Shown one piece after another: positions 34,047 through 43,987 of a stretch of 64,000 bases of DNA; position 1 is the stretch's first letter, and every line of letters starts with the position of its first letter. The DNA comes from Runella sp. SP2 (GTDB taxonomy: Bacteria > Bacteroidota > Bacteroidia > Cytophagales > Spirosomataceae). A program made the translations under genes and the position numbers. A model generated the notes under the pieces. It saw only the letters and a list, made by a program, of their open reading frames with translations. It did not search any database and was not told where the DNA came from. The DNA lies in the NCBI RefSeq assembly GCF_003711225.1, contig NZ_CP031030.1, positions 6,499,501 to 6,563,500 on the forward strand, in the 5' to 3' direction.

Positions 34047-35455
34047 TATTTCCGAAAGATAAGAAACATACTTATTAACATAAGGACGACCAAAACGTTG
34101 GCCACATTGCGAATGATTTTTTGGTAGTCAAACACAAACTTGGTGGTGTCCCAGTGTTCAATTCCGTTATAAATCGACTCCACCGTTTCCCCCGCTAGTT
34201 GGGTATTTTGAATGTTTTTTCCCGTAATGACCAGCTTTAAGGTTGAGTGCAACGTGTCGTATTTCTGCTTTTGAGGATTAAAAAATACCCAAAAAACGTT
34301 GTTGCTCAGATCAAAAGATCCGTTTTGTTTGGGGATGATTTGGTAACGAAATGTTTTTTCGCCCGCAATTTGCCCCTTTTTTCGCAAAATATTGTCCTCT
34401 ACATCGGGCGGATAAACATCAAACAGGGCTTTGTTGGTAAACGTAGGCTCTTGAATCGACTTGATATTGCCGTCGCCAATGATTTTAAAATCATAACGGT
34501 AGCTTTTGCCCGTTTCTAGTTGAGTCGTGCTAATTTTTTCTTCAAGCCGAAAATTTCCTACCAATACCTGATTGCGAAGCGGGTGAGTAGGCAGGGTTTG
34601 GACTTGGATTGACACGGGGCGCGACGAGAAACTAAGAAAGGAAGGTGTTTGTTCTTCGGATAAATTTTTGGCCATTACGCGCATCGTCAGCGTCACGGCG
34701 GGAATCCGAATAGCTTGATTATTAAGGGGGAAAAACGACGCTTGGTAAATGCGGTATTCGGTAAAAGCTTTGCCGCCAATTAGGATTGGAATGGCGGGAA
34801 TCTCTTGGATGCCGAAATTTTCTTCCCAACAGTTGGTAGGTTTGAGGGCTTTAAGGATTTTTTCGAGTTGTTTTTCTACCTCAAAAAAATCCATTTCAGT
34901 AGCATTACTTTCCGAAACAAGCAGCGAAAGCCGCAGGTTAAACCCTTCTTCGACATATACTTTGCGTTTATCTACCCGTACCGACAAGAACGCACCCGTA
35001 GTTGCTTCTTGCGCAAGTTCAGAATCTATGGCCTCCATTTCGTCAGCTGATTCTTCCGAATTGGCGGTTTTTCCTACTACCACCGACGTTCCTTCCGAAC
35101 GTAATACCTGTTTATTCACCAAAATTTCGAGCGGCCCCGTGAAGAATGTTCCCGTTTTGATGGGGTAGTAGTTTTGGGAAATGGTGTAGGTGATAACGGT
35201 TTTGCCTCCAACTTTGCTCGTAAAGCTCGATCGCGAACTTTCCCGCTTTTGAAAGTTTTTGATGTTATCAGGAAACGAAATAAGCGGGATTGGGTCAATG
35301 TCGGTGATTTTTACTGAGATGACAAAAGGCTCGTTAATACCTATTTCAGTCCCGCTAAATTCAACGGAAAAGGGGTTTTCGTCATTTTGCGCCCACGATG
35401 AAGATATAGTGCAAAAAAAAATTAAAAAAAGTATATATAAATTCCCCTGTTTCAT
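34046..35455 (-). CDS. batD: BatD-family protein
   Basis: This 469-residue protein has a signal peptide (SSSWAQ), a large extracytoplasmic part with beta-sandwich stretches ([22 protein letters not shown]) and a C-terminal membrane helix ([18 protein letters not shown]), the BatD/oxygen-tolerance layout. Bat proteins with DUF58 and MoxR proteins protect the envelope in some Bacteroides; the molecular job is not known. A DUF58 gene is at 23-24 kb, so the usual cluster seems to be split. It overlaps aroC. TAATTTTG at 35470-35477 may be its -7 box. Confidence 0.85.
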   Translation of the reverse strand: MKQGNLYILFLIFFCTISSSWAQNDENPFSVEFSGTEIGINEPFVISVKITDIDPIPLISFPDNIKNFQKRESSRSSFTSKVGGKTVITYTISQNYYPIKTGTFFTGPLEILVNKQVLRSEGTSVVVGKTANSEESADEMEAIDSELAQEATTGAFLSVRVDKRKVYVEEGFNLRLSLLVSESNATEMDFFEVEKQLEKILKALKPTNCWEENFGIQEIPAIPILIGGKAFTEYRIYQASFFPLNNQAIRIPAVTLTMRVMAKNLSEEQTPSFLSFSSRPVSIQVQTLPTHPLRNQVLVGNFRLEEKISTTQLETGKSYRYDFKIIGDGNIKSIQEPTFTNKALFDVYPPDVEDNILRKKGQIAGEKTFRYQIIPKQNGSFDLSNNVFWVFFNPQKQKYDTLHSTLKLVITGKNIQNTQLAGETVESIYNGIEHWDTTKFVFDYQKIIRNVANVLVVLMLISMFLIFRK

Positions 35456-35575
35456 CGTTATCTTTAATGCAAAATTAACATACTGGGCGTATAAAACTCC
35501 TAACCTTTGACGTTAATTTTGTGAAAGTACTTATTCCATCATTCTCTTAGCGTTCGTTAAAATCCTGTTATGATT

Positions 35576-35785
35576 ATGGCAACTATGTTAGAGTTCATCA
35601 AAACCGTGCTTGTGAAAGTGAGTTTTGACAAGAAACTGTTTGAAAAAGAGTTACGTAAGGCATTAAAGGTGCTTTTGCCGGAAGATGTTAAGCAATTACG
35701 TGCTTGGTGCTATGAACGTTTTAGTGACAAGTACACCTTCATCCTTAATCAGTATTTTAGGAGGCGACGTTTGTCGCTTAACTAG
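35576..35785 (+). CDS. Small conserved hypothetical protein
   Basis: This basic helical protein has 69 residues from the ATG at 35576 (or 66 from 35585). FIKTVLVKVSFDKKLFEKELRKALKVLLPEDVKQLRAWCYERF is a clear amphipathic pattern, and the reading frame ends right before a strong terminator. No family is recognised. TAATTTTG at 35514-35521 could be its -7 box. Confidence 0.65.
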   Translation: MATMLEFIKTVLVKVSFDKKLFEKELRKALKVLLPEDVKQLRAWCYERFSDKYTFILNQYFRRRRLSLN

Positions 35786-35786
35786 C

Positions 35787-35819
35787 AAAAGAGCCGCTCT
35801 GTTCGAGAGCGGCTCTTTT
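35787..35819. terminator. Bidirectional terminator
   Basis: A perfect 14-bp stem (AAAAGAGCCGCTCT at 35787-35800 with 35806-35819), loop GTTCG, has T-runs in both directions and lies between convergent genes. Confidence 0.92.
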
Positions 35820-35823
35820 GTTT

Positions 35824-37932
35824 TTATAAGGCTAATCCATCGCGTTTTAGCATGGCATTGGGTTTTGGTTCCCGACCTCTGAAACGCTTGTACAATACCA
35901 TCGGCTTTTCGGTTCCTCCTTTTGAAAGGATATTGTCGCGGAACGATTTAGCAACGTCTTTGTTGAAAACGCCTTTCTCCTTAAAGGCTTCAAACGCATC
36001 GGCATCCAATACTGACGACCACATGTACGAATAGTATCCTGCCGAGTATCCTCCCGCAAAAATGTGCGAGAACGACGTACTCACCGCCGTACCAGGCACG
36101 ATTGGGTAAAGGTCGGTTTTCTCGGCTACTTTTTTCTCTACTTCAGCTACTGATGCACCCGTAGGTTCGCCGTTGTGCCACGCCATGTCGGTTAGGCCAA
36201 GGTTGATTTGGCGCGCCATTCCTAAGCCCGAAAGGAAGTTTGACGAGGCTTTGATTTTCTCAATCAACTCATTAGGAATTACTTCGCCCGTTTGATAGTG
36301 TTTCGCAAAAAGCTTCAATACTTCTGGTTCAGTACAGAAGTTTTCCATAAACTGGCTTGGAAGCTCCACAAAATCCCACGATACGCTGGTACCGCTCACA
36401 GTTTCGTATTTCACGTGCGACATCATGCTGTGCAAAGCGTGACCAAACTCATGGAAGAGCGTTTGCACCTCGCGGAAGGTCAACAACGATGGCTGAGAAT
36501 CAGTTGGGCGAGTGAAATTACAAACGTTTACCACGTGCGGACGAACATCTTTCGTTCCTTCAAAATGCTGCGAAAGCGTGGTGTTGTTCCAAGCACCCGC
36601 ACGTTTTCCTGCGCGTGGGAAGTAGTCGCCATACCATACCGAAAGTAATTGGCCTTTTTCGTCAAAAATTTCGTAGGCTTTTACTTCTGGATGCCATACT
36701 GGAATGTTTTTGTTTTCCTTGAAAGTAAGTCCGTACAGCTTGTTGGTAAGCGTAAATAAGCCATCAAGTACGTTTTCGAGTTTGAAGTAAGGCTTCAATA
36801 GCTCGTCGTTGATGCTGTATTTCTCTTTTTTGAGTTTTTCGGCATAATAACTCGCATCCCAACGCTGCAACACATCTTCCGAGAAACCGTTTTTCTTGGC
36901 GTAATCGGTCAATTCTTTCAACTCACGCTGGGCGGCAGGTTTGGCGTAGCTGAGGATTTCGGTTTCAAAGGCCAATACTTTTTCGGGCGTTTCGGCCATG
37001 CGCTCTTCCAAAATGTAATTTGCCCACGTTTTGTACCCCAACAACTTGGCTTTTTCGTGGCGGAGTTTTACCACTTTTTGAATAATGGCTTGGTTATCGT
37101 TTTTGTCGCCGTTAAAACCGCGTTTGTTGTAAGCCAACCAAAGTTTTTTACGAAGCTCACGGTTGTCGGCATATTGCATAAACGGCCCGTAGCTAGGCGC
37201 TTGAAGCGTAAATACCCAGCCTTCTTTGTTGAGGCGTTTCGCAGTAGCTTTGGCACCATCTTTTACAAACGCAGGGAGGCCAGCCAAGTCTTTTTCGTCC
37301 GTAATTTGGAGTGCGTACTCGTTGGTTTCGGCCAAATTATGTTCGCTAAATTCAATAGAAAGTTGTGAAAGCTCTTTGTTCATGCCGCGAAGTTTTTCTT
37401 TGTCGGCGGCGTTGAGGTTAGCACCGTTACGTGAGAACGACTTGTAGCTTTTTTCGAGCAACATGGCTTCCTCTGTCCCAAGCTTGAGTTTATCGCGTTG
37501 GTCCCAAACGGCTTTTACCCGAGCAAACAGCTTCTCATTGAGCGAAATATCGTTGCCATATTCGGTCAACAATGGACTAACTTCGCGAATGGACTTTTGG
37601 AGGTCGGGCGTAGTTTCGGCACCGTTTAAGTGGAACATGATGGGCGTAATACGGCTCAATAAGTCGCCTGCGCGCTCAAGCGCCACGATGGTATTGTCGA
37701 ACGTCGGCTTGGCAGGATTATTGACGATGGCGTCGATTTCCTTGCGGCCTTCTACCATGGCTTCTTTGACGGCGGGCAAAAAGTGCTCAACTTTAATTTT
37801 GTCGTAAGGCGGTGTCTGGTGCAGCGTTGGAAAGGGCTGCAAAAGTGGATTATCACTCATGATTGGCGGATTAGTTTGCGCAAAGGCCATACTGCTAACG
37901 AGCAGACCCGCGAGTAAACAGTTTGTTTTCAT
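35824..37932 (-). CDS. M3-family metallopeptidase (peptidyl-dipeptidase Dcp type)
   Basis: This 702-residue zinc protease has a signal peptide (SSMAFAQ) and the HEFGH zinc motif (His494, Glu495, His498), with the third ligand Glu in the following helix. The N-terminal NPLLQPFPTLHQTPPYDKIKVEHFLPAVKEAM is typical of the Dcp/oligopeptidase A branch. It removes dipeptides or cuts oligopeptides, here probably in the periplasm because of the signal peptide. A -7-like box TAAATTTG is at 37988-37995. No partner genes are adjacent. Confidence 0.92.
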   Translation of the reverse strand: MKTNCLLAGLLVSSMAFAQTNPPIMSDNPLLQPFPTLHQTPPYDKIKVEHFLPAVKEAMVEGRKEIDAIVNNPAKPTFDNTIVALERAGDLLSRITPIMFHLNGAETTPDLQKSIREVSPLLTEYGNDISLNEKLFARVKAVWDQRDKLKLGTEEAMLLEKSYKSFSRNGANLNAADKEKLRGMNKELSQLSIEFSEHNLAETNEYALQITDEKDLAGLPAFVKDGAKATAKRLNKEGWVFTLQAPSYGPFMQYADNRELRKKLWLAYNKRGFNGDKNDNQAIIQKVVKLRHEKAKLLGYKTWANYILEERMAETPEKVLAFETEILSYAKPAAQRELKELTDYAKKNGFSEDVLQRWDASYYAEKLKKEKYSINDELLKPYFKLENVLDGLFTLTNKLYGLTFKENKNIPVWHPEVKAYEIFDEKGQLLSVWYGDYFPRAGKRAGAWNNTTLSQHFEGTKDVRPHVVNVCNFTRPTDSQPSLLTFREVQTLFHEFGHALHSMMSHVKYETVSGTSVSWDFVELPSQFMENFCTEPEVLKLFAKHYQTGEVIPNELIEKIKASSNFLSGLGMARQINLGLTDMAWHNGEPTGASVAEVEKKVAEKTDLYPIVPGTAVSTSFSHIFAGGYSAGYYSYMWSSVLDADAFEAFKEKGVFNKDVAKSFRDNILSKGGTEKPMVLYKRFRGREPKPNAMLKRDGLAL

Positions 37933-38026
37933 GGAACAAATAAAGTGGTTAGTTGAAAAAGTGCAGCAATTTAGGGCAGATTCTGTACAAATTTATCACC
38001 CAAAGTGAGGGATTAGCCCTTGAAAA

Positions 38027-38728
38027 CTAGGCATCTTCTTTCAAAACATAGCCCATTCCCGACTTGGTATGAATGAGTTTGGTTTCAAAATCACGGTCAA
38101 TTTTCTTGCGGAGAAAGTTAATATATACCTCAACGACGTTGGTGCCGCTGTCGAAATTCATGTCCCACACCTTTTCGGCGATGTCGGCTTTGGACACAAT
38201 GCGGCCTTTGTTGCGTACCAAGTATTCGAGCAAGGCTAGTTCTTTGGGCGTAAGGTCAACGGTCTGGCCTGAGCGCGTAACGGCTTTGGTATCGACATTG
38301 ATTTCGAGGTCGGCCACGCGAAGGGTGTTGCCGCCTGCGGGTTCGGTATCCGAATGTGAGCGTTTGAGAAATACGTTAACCCGTGCCAGTAGTTCCCGAA
38401 AGTCGAATGGTTTGACAATGTAGTCATCAGCTCCGACGTTGAAACCTTCTATTTTGTCATCGGCTTCGCCCAGTGCCGTTAGCATCAAAATAGGAACATT
38501 GGGATTGCGTTGACGAATATTTTTACAAACCTCGTAGCCGTTCATCGACGGCAGGTTGATATCGAGGATAATTAAATCAAAATGATTGGCCGACGCGATT
38601 TTGCTACCAATCAGCCCGTCGTAGGCTACTTCGGTATCAAAACCCTTTTCGCGCAGTCCTTTGCTGATGTTCTGGGCAATGCGGGAGTCGTCTTCGACGA
38701 TGAGTATTCTCTTTAAATCTGTATTCAT
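38027..38728 (-). CDS. OmpR/PhoB-type response regulator
   Basis: This 233-residue protein has a receiver domain (residues 8-120; phospho-acceptor Asp56 in LIILDINLP, switch Lys106 in VKPFDF) and a winged-helix DNA-binding domain (LTPKELALLEYLVRNKGRIVSK, VEVYINFLRKKID). No sensor kinase lies beside it in the window, so it is an orphan here. Confidence 0.93.
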   Translation of the reverse strand: MNTDLKRILIVEDDSRIAQNISKGLREKGFDTEVAYDGLIGSKIASANHFDLIILDINLPSMNGYEVCKNIRQRNPNVPILMLTALGEADDKIEGFNVGADDYIVKPFDFRELLARVNVFLKRSHSDTEPAGGNTLRVADLEINVDTKAVTRSGQTVDLTPKELALLEYLVRNKGRIVSKADIAEKVWDMNFDSGTNVVEVYINFLRKKIDRDFETKLIHTKSGMGYVLKEDA

Positions 38729-38783
38729 TCAGTTAATGAAAGTAAGCAATAGGCAAACCGCAAATTGACAATGTAATCAAACT

Positions 38784-39392
38784 TTAACGCAAAAGACGGA
38801 GTGGAAATTCAAAATTGGGCAGGACATCTTCACCTGAGAGCGTTTGGTCAAAAGTGTTTACTTTGCTAATGGTGCCATCGGCGCGGTAAATAAAAACGGT
38901 TTCGGAGCTGGGTTGAATCAACCAACCGAGTCGAACGCCATTTTCGATGTATTCGAGCATTTTTTCTTGGGCTTTTTTGAGATGATCACTGGCCGACATG
39001 AGTTCAACAACGAAATCGGGGGCAATGGGCGGAAAACGTTCTTGCTCCTCGTCACTCAATTCATTCCAACGTTCATCGCTTACCCAAGCGGCGTCAGGCG
39101 AGCGAGTGGCGAAGTTGGGAAGCTTAAATGCCGTTGATGAATCAAATACTTTTCCATCGTGGGATTCAGACCACATGTCTAGGCGAGAAACAATCTTTGT
39201 GTTTCTAATGCCTGTTTTTCCTCCAGTGTTTGGCATGATTAAGATGGTTCCGTCTGGATTACGTTCAAAGCGAAGGTGGTCGTTGCGGCGGCAAAACCGA
39301 TAGAACGCCACATCGTCCATGTCGTCTTCTAACTCCAAGGTAAAAGCCTCGGTTTGTCCAGGTGCAAAGTCATTTACAAGTACCGCTGTCAT
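38784..39392 (-). CDS. Uma2-family (DUF820) endonuclease-like protein
   Basis: This 202-residue protein has the PD-(D/E)XK-type core of Uma2/DUF820: TRSPDAAWVSDERW, then PPIAPDFVVELMSASDHLKKAQEKMLEYIENGVRLGWLI, with an Asp and a Glu-Leu for metal binding. The family is widespread; nuclease activity is predicted from fold and seldom tested. It is divergent from the MBL-fold gene. Confidence 0.82.
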   Translation of the reverse strand: MTAVLVNDFAPGQTEAFTLELEDDMDDVAFYRFCRRNDHLRFERNPDGTILIMPNTGGKTGIRNTKIVSRLDMWSESHDGKVFDSSTAFKLPNFATRSPDAAWVSDERWNELSDEEQERFPPIAPDFVVELMSASDHLKKAQEKMLEYIENGVRLGWLIQPSSETVFIYRADGTISKVNTFDQTLSGEDVLPNFEFPLRLLR

Positions 39393-39503
39393 CGGAAAGT
39401 AATTTTTATACGGTAAATATAACGAGTTTTGGGAGAATTTAGTTGTTTTGAGCCAATTACACCTTCACAAACTCATCCATCACTCTTATCCTTTTTTGCA
39501 CAT

Positions 39504-40349
39504 ATGAATTTACACGTGATTGACGCAGGACATTTTAAACTCGACGGCGGGGCTATGTTTGGCGTAGTGCCCAAAACGATTTGGAATCGGTTGGTTCCTG
39601 CCGATGAAAATAACCTTTGTAGTTGGGACATGCGCTGCTTACTGGTCGAAGATGGCAACCGACTCATGCTCATTGATACAGGAATGGGCGACAAACAAGA
39701 CCCCAAATGGCAAGCCTTTTATTATCGCCACGGGGAAGGAGAACTGGTGAAATCTATCGAAAAAGCAGGTTTTGGCGCACACGAGGTGACGGACGTGATT
39801 TTCTCGCACCTACACTTCGACCATTGCGGTGGGGGCGTCAAGTGGAACCGCGACCGAACGGGCTACGAACTTACTTTTTCCAAGGCCAAGTATTGGACAC
39901 ATTCGGACCATTGGCAAACGGCGACTCAGCCAAACGCCCGTGAGAAAGCAACGTTTTTTAAGGAAAACATTTTGCCGATTCAGGAAGCGGGGCAATTGTT
40001 TTTTTCGGATAAAATTGAAAATCCATTCGGTTCCAATGTGCAGCCTGTTTACGTAGATGGGCATACCGAAAAGATGACCATGCTGAAAATTGCGTACAAA
40101 GGTCAAACGGTCGTGTTTATGGCCGATACCATTCCGTCTCATGCGCACATTCCGCTGCCGTACGTGATGGGTTACGACGTGCGCCCGCTTGAAACAATGA
40201 AAGAGAAAGAAAAGCTACTCAAAGAAGCTTTGGACGAAAAGTACATTTTATTTTTTGACCACGATCCACTGCACGATTGCTGTACCGTAGAAATGACCGA
40301 AAAAGGGATTCGAGTCCAGAACAAAGGCGCACTAGGGGAGTTTTTTTGA
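39504..40349 (+). CDS. MBL-fold metallo-hydrolase
   Basis: This metallo-hydrolase has 281 residues from the ATG at 39504; the in-frame upstream start at 39429 has no alignment support. The zinc motif HLHFDH, the upstream Asp in LIDTGMGD, the later His in VYVDGHTEKM and the Asp in VFMADTIPSHAHI are all present. The enzyme is soluble; the substrate is unknown, although quorum-signal lactonases and glyoxalase II proteins share this fold. A palindromic repeat and a terminator follow. Confidence 0.85.
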   Translation: MNLHVIDAGHFKLDGGAMFGVVPKTIWNRLVPADENNLCSWDMRCLLVEDGNRLMLIDTGMGDKQDPKWQAFYYRHGEGELVKSIEKAGFGAHEVTDVIFSHLHFDHCGGGVKWNRDRTGYELTFSKAKYWTHSDHWQTATQPNAREKATFFKENILPIQEAGQLFFSDKIENPFGSNVQPVYVDGHTEKMTMLKIAYKGQTVVFMADTIPSHAHIPLPYVMGYDVRPLETMKEKEKLLKEALDEKYILFFDHDPLHDCCTVEMTEKGIRVQNKGALGEFF

Positions 40350-40362
40350 AAACTCGTGCCGA

Positions 40363-40378
40363 GGGTTGCTCACAACCC
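40363..40378. repeat. Single copy of the GGGTTGCTCACAACCC hairpin
   Basis: This 6-bp stem with CTCA loop is preceded by GTGCCGA, exactly as in the tandem copies at 895-1010. Confidence 0.85.
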
Positions 40379-40400
40379 GACCGTCAGGGGAAGAAACAAA

Positions 40401-40432
40401 AAAGCGTCGGAAGCTAAGCTATCCGACGCTTT
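40401..40432. terminator. Terminator between convergent genes
   Basis: An 11-bp stem (AAAGCGTCGGA with its complement), 10-nt loop, lies between the MBL-fold and YceI genes. Confidence 0.7.
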
Positions 40433-40461
40433 GAGTCAAGACTTTGGTAAGTGAAAATGGG

Positions 40462-41031
40462 TTATTGTTGGTTAAATTCGCCCAACGCTCTTAGTTCTAC
40501 TTCTTCACTAACAACTGCCGATGGCATACCGCCTACGCCAAAATCGGTGCGCTTGATAGTGCCTACTGCTTTAAAACCTACTTTGGGTTTTTGAGTACGG
40601 CCATCTTTGCCAACCCCTGTCAATGTAAGGTCAAGCGATACAGGTTTTGTTACGCCTTTGATGGTAAGATTTCCGTTCAATTTGTATTTTTTGTCAGCTA
40701 CTTTTGAGATAGATGTGCTTTTGAAAGTCAACGTTGGGTGGTTAGCAACATCAAACATATCCGCTCTTTTCAAGTGCGCATCGCGGCCTTCATTGTCTGT
40801 ATTGGCAGTAGCTAAGTCGGCCGTCAATTCAAAAGACGCATCGCTAAAATCTTCCTTAGAAGAAGTGATAGTGGCGTCAAACGTTTTGAAGTTTCCATCT
40901 ACTTCCGACATTAAAAGGTGGGTGACAGTAAACCCTAACTTTGCGTGAGCTTTGTCAACTTTCCACGTGGTTTGAGCAAAAGTGGCAAACGATACCAACA
41001 AGGCTGAGGCTACTAAAGTGATTCTTTTCAT
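40462..41031 (-). CDS. YceI-family protein
   Basis: This protein has 189 residues from the ATG at 41031; the open frame further upstream is not coding. It has a signal peptide (SFATFAQ) and the YceI pattern: TTWKVDKAHAKLGFTVTHLLMSEVDGNFKTFDATI, RDAHLKRADMFDVANHPTLTF, LNGNLTIKGVTKPVSL and FGVGGMPSAVVSEEVEL. It resembles polyisoprenoid-binding YceI proteins and keeps the usual length. It stands alone, unlike the YceI gene at 14.1 kb. Confidence 0.9.
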   Translation of the reverse strand: MKRITLVASALLVSFATFAQTTWKVDKAHAKLGFTVTHLLMSEVDGNFKTFDATITSSKEDFSDASFELTADLATANTDNEGRDAHLKRADMFDVANHPTLTFKSTSISKVADKKYKLNGNLTIKGVTKPVSLDLTLTGVGKDGRTQKPKVGFKAVGTIKRTDFGVGGMPSAVVSEEVELRALGEFNQQ

Positions 41032-41364
41032 TGTGATTGAAATTGATTTGTGAGTCGAAACGAATTTTTGGTTCGAGACAAAACAAGAACAAAGAATTGA
41101 CATCAAAGGGGAGATTTCGACGGTTATCCGAAAATTATCGGCTGTTCGGTTAGGGGGGCGGCAAGTCGGAGAGGTAGAAAATTTGGGATAAATGGTCGAT
41201 TGAAAAAGAAAGAAAGTAGAAAACTTAGCACAGGACAGGGGGTAACTAAAAATCAGGCACTTATTTTTCGGACTTTTTACCGTAATTTTACTTTTCAATT
41301 CACACGCAATCTGTGTTCCTCCTTTTAATTAGATGACAAGTGTTACGCACTTTACCCTGCTCTG
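41032..41364. other. 333-bp gap with no gene recognised
   Basis: This region separates the divergent YceI and histidine kinase genes. A TAATTTTA sequence (41283-41290) is close to a -7 box for the kinase. I see no repeat of the families listed and no reading frame worth reporting. Confidence 0.5.
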
Positions 41365-42408
41365 ATGCAACCGTTCATTAAACGCTACCGAATCTTACTG
41401 CTACACCTTTCATTTTGGTGCGTTTATTTTTCGTTTTTCTTCTACCAAATTCGTTTCCCGATTCGAGGGCAAGAAGTGACTTTTTGGGATGCTTTTAAGA
41501 ATACTTCGTTTGAGGTGTTGTTTATGATGTTGGTGGTATATCTCAATTATTTCTTTTTCTTATCCCGTTATCTCAAGCATAAAAGCCTACTCCGATACAT
41601 ATTGGAGTTTTCGGTGCCGTTTGCGGTGCTGGTGCGGGCGTTTATTTTGTTAAAACGCCATTTAATCGACGGTAATACCCACAAAATCTGCTATTTCTAC
41701 GAAGATAAGTTTACCGTAAACGTGGTGTTGACGACGCTTTTTATTGTGATTTTTGTCGGAATGCTCAAATTTGCGGAAGGCTGGCTTGAACTCGAAGCCA
41801 AGAAAAAAGAGATTGAAAATGAGAAACTTACGTCGGAGCTTCGGTTTTTGAAGGCACAGATAAACCCACATTTTTTGTTTAATACCCTCAACAACCTCTA
41901 TTATTTAGCCTTTACCAATTCTCCCAATACGACCGAAGTGATTGCGAAATTATCGCAAATGATGCGGTACATGATTTATGATTCCAACCACCCCAAAGTG
42001 CCGTTGGTCAAGGAGATTGAGTACATGGAAAACTACATTAGTCTCGAAAAACTACGTCTCAACGAGCCGATTCCAATTCTTTTTGAAGTCAAAGGCAACA
42101 TTGATGGCGTGCTGATTGCGCCTCTAATTCTGATTAGTTTTTTGGAAAATGCCTTCAAACACGGCGTGAGTAACAATTTTTCGGGGTCGTGGATCAAAGC
42201 TGATTTGGTGATTGAAGGCATGGCGTGTGTCTATACGGTGGCCAACAGTAAATTGCCTATTAATGCGACTCACTCCGACGAATCGTCGGGAATAGGGCTA
42301 CAAAATGTAAAACGGCGTTTGGAATTAAGTTATCCCGATAACTTTGAATTAGAGGTCGAAGACACTACCGATGAGTACTGTGTACGCCTAAAACTGAACT
42401 TAGTATGA
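41365..42408 (+). CDS. LytS-type sensor histidine kinase
   Basis: This 347-residue protein has an N-terminal set of membrane helices (about residues 9-30, 48-68, 78-95, 118-135) and a cytoplasmic His_kinase/HATPase part. The phospho-acceptor His169 lies in AQINPHFLFNTLNNLYY, followed by LEKLRLNEPI, LILISFLENAFKHG and ESSGIGLQNVKRRL. The input is unknown. Its stop overlaps the start of the LytTR regulator as ATGA, so they form a coupled pair. Confidence 0.92.
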   Translation: MQPFIKRYRILLLHLSFWCVYFSFFFYQIRFPIRGQEVTFWDAFKNTSFEVLFMMLVVYLNYFFFLSRYLKHKSLLRYILEFSVPFAVLVRAFILLKRHLIDGNTHKICYFYEDKFTVNVVLTTLFIVIFVGMLKFAEGWLELEAKKKEIENEKLTSELRFLKAQINPHFLFNTLNNLYYLAFTNSPNTTEVIAKLSQMMRYMIYDSNHPKVPLVKEIEYMENYISLEKLRLNEPIPILFEVKGNIDGVLIAPLILISFLENAFKHGVSNNFSGSWIKADLVIEGMACVYTVANSKLPINATHSDESSGIGLQNVKRRLELSYPDNFELEVEDTTDEYCVRLKLNLV

Positions 42409-43145
42409 CCCTTACCTGCGTGGTGGTAGAAGATGAGCCTTTGGCCCGAAACCTCCTAGAACAATACATCCTAAAATTGCCTCATTTGAAGCTTGTAAAA
42501 TCATTTTCAAATCCGCTGGCGGCGTTTGATTTTTTGCGGACAAATACGGTGGATGTCTTGTTTTCGGATATTCAAATGCCTGAAATTACTGGGATTTCGT
42601 TGCTGAAAATTTTGCCCAAAAAACCACTTGTCATTCTGACAACGGCTTATTCGGAATACGCGCTTGAAGGCTACGAACTGGATGTGGTCGATTATCTTTT
42701 GAAGCCAATTACGCTAGAGCGTTTTTTGAAGGCGGTCGAAAAAGTGACGCAGCGGCTAGGTGCTTCGGTTTCACAAATGCCCGCGACGCTGCCCGATATT
42801 GTGCCAGCGGCTGTTGAAACACCTATTTTACCCTCAATTTTTGTCAAAGACGGGACAAAGCTGGTGAAGATTCGCCTGTGCGATGTGCTGTACATCGAGG
42901 GGCTCAAAGATTATGTCGCGATTTATACCAAAGAAAAGAAAATCGTGACGCTCCAAACCCTCAAGTCGCTCGAGGTACAGCTCAGTGCGCATCAGTTTAT
43001 TCGGGTGCATCACTCGTACATTGTCTCTTTTGACGCCATCGAAGCGATTGACAAAGAGAAAATCCAGATTGGTAAAAACTGGATTCCCATCAGTGATACG
43101 TACCGCAAAAGCTTCAAAGAATTTCTGGACAAACACCAATCTTAG
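42405..43145 (+). CDS. LytTR-type response regulator
   Basis: This 246-residue protein has a receiver domain with Asp55 in LFSDIQMPE and a Lys in LLKPITL, and a C-terminal LytTR DNA-binding domain ([30 protein letters not shown]...[18 protein letters not shown]). It forms a pair with the upstream kinase. Its stop codon overlaps the stop of hisF on the other strand by 4 bp. Confidence 0.92.
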   Translation: MTLTCVVVEDEPLARNLLEQYILKLPHLKLVKSFSNPLAAFDFLRTNTVDVLFSDIQMPEITGISLLKILPKKPLVILTTAYSEYALEGYELDVVDYLLKPITLERFLKAVEKVTQRLGASVSQMPATLPDIVPAAVETPILPSIFVKDGTKLVKIRLCDVLYIEGLKDYVAIYTKEKKIVTLQTLKSLEVQLSAHQFIRVHHSYIVSFDAIEAIDKEKIQIGKNWIPISDTYRKSFKEFLDKHQS

Positions 43146-43972
43146 CGCGACATCCGCATCGGTACGCCACGCTCGTGGAGGTACTGCTTCAGGGCAGGAA
43201 TTTCGATTTCTTTGAAGTGAAAAATGCTGGCTGCGAGTCCTGCATCGGCATATCCTTCCGTAAACACATCGTAAAAATGTTCCATCGAACCCGCCCCTCC
43301 CGAAGCAATGACGGGGATGTTGGCGTTTTTGGAAATAGCCGCTGTTAGCTCCAAAGAAAAGCCATTTTTGGTGCCATCGGCATCCATCGACGTAAGCAAA
43401 ATTTCGCCCGCACCGCGCTCTTCCACCTCTTTGGCCCAGTCGAGGGTGTGGAGTTCGGTAGGTTTGCGGCCGCCGTGGGTGTGGACGAGGTGAACCTCAT
43501 CCCCTTGCCCCTTCTCCTTCCAAGAGAAGGGGGAATCTGACTCCTTCTCCTGAAAGGAGAGGGTTGGGGTGAGGTTTCTTGTATCAATCGCCACCACAAT
43601 GCACTGACTCCCAAATTCTAACGCCAATTCGTTGATTAAGTCGGGGTTGCGTACGGCCGAGGAGTTGATAGATACCTTGTCGGCGCCTGCGTTGAGAAGA
43701 GCCGATACGTCGGCTTTGGACGAAATCCCTCCGCCTACTGTAAACGGAATATTGATGGTATGTGCCACACGGCGTACCAATTCAAGAAGCGTTCCGCGGC
43801 CTTCGACCGTGGCCGTAATGTCAAGAAATACCAATTCGTCGGCGCCTTGTTCGGCATAAACGGCGGCCAATTCAACGGCGTCACCTGCGTCGCGAAGATT
43901 AACAAAATTGACTCCCTTTACAGTACGTCCATCTTTGACGTCGAGGCAGGGAATGATGCGTTTGGTAAGCAT
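43142..43972 (-). CDS. hisF: Imidazole glycerol phosphate synthase subunit HisF, with an in-frame repeat insertion
   Basis: This 276-residue synthase subunit makes IGP and AICAR from PRFAR and ammonia. The catalytic Asp11 (CLDVKDG) and Asp130 (VVAIDTRN) are present, as are the phosphate-binding TVGGGISS and VIASGGAGS motifs. Usual length is about 251-253. The excess is a block from about residue 133 to 160 in the loop after beta-strand 5 (Asp130), where other HisF proteins have a short hairpin before the THGGRKPT motif. That block is translated from a palindromic repeat. The rest is normal, so activity may be kept. No other his gene is adjacent; the PHP histidinol-phosphatase is at 47-48 kb. 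Confidence 0.93.
   Translation of the reverse strand: MLTKRIIPCLDVKDGRTVKGVNFVNLRDAGDAVELAAVYAEQGADELVFLDITATVEGRGTLLELVRRVAHTINIPFTVGGGISSKADVSALLNAGADKVSINSSAVRNPDLINELALEFGSQCIVVAIDTRNLTPTLSFQEKESDSPFSWKEKGQGDEVHLVHTHGGRKPTELHTLDWAKEVEERGAGEILLTSMDADGTKNGFSLELTAAISKNANIPVIASGGAGSMEHFYDVFTEGYADAGLAASIFHFKEIEIPALKQYLHERGVPMRMSR
43493..43577. repeat. Palindromic element inserted in hisF
   Basis: Two imperfect arms of 27 or so bases face each other: AACCTCATCCCCTTGCCCC on the plus strand, and on the minus strand AACCTCACCCCAACCCTCTC, each followed by an inner CTTCTCC/GGAGAAG hairpin. The element carries 28 codons in the hisF frame without a stop. Confidence 0.85.
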
Positions 43973-43987
43973 ATTTGCTCTTTTGAA

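Noticed and set aside
41032-41298. N-terminal extension of the YceI protein at 40462-41031
   Set aside because: The upstream residues have no signal-peptide character and the ATG at 41031 gives a proper one.
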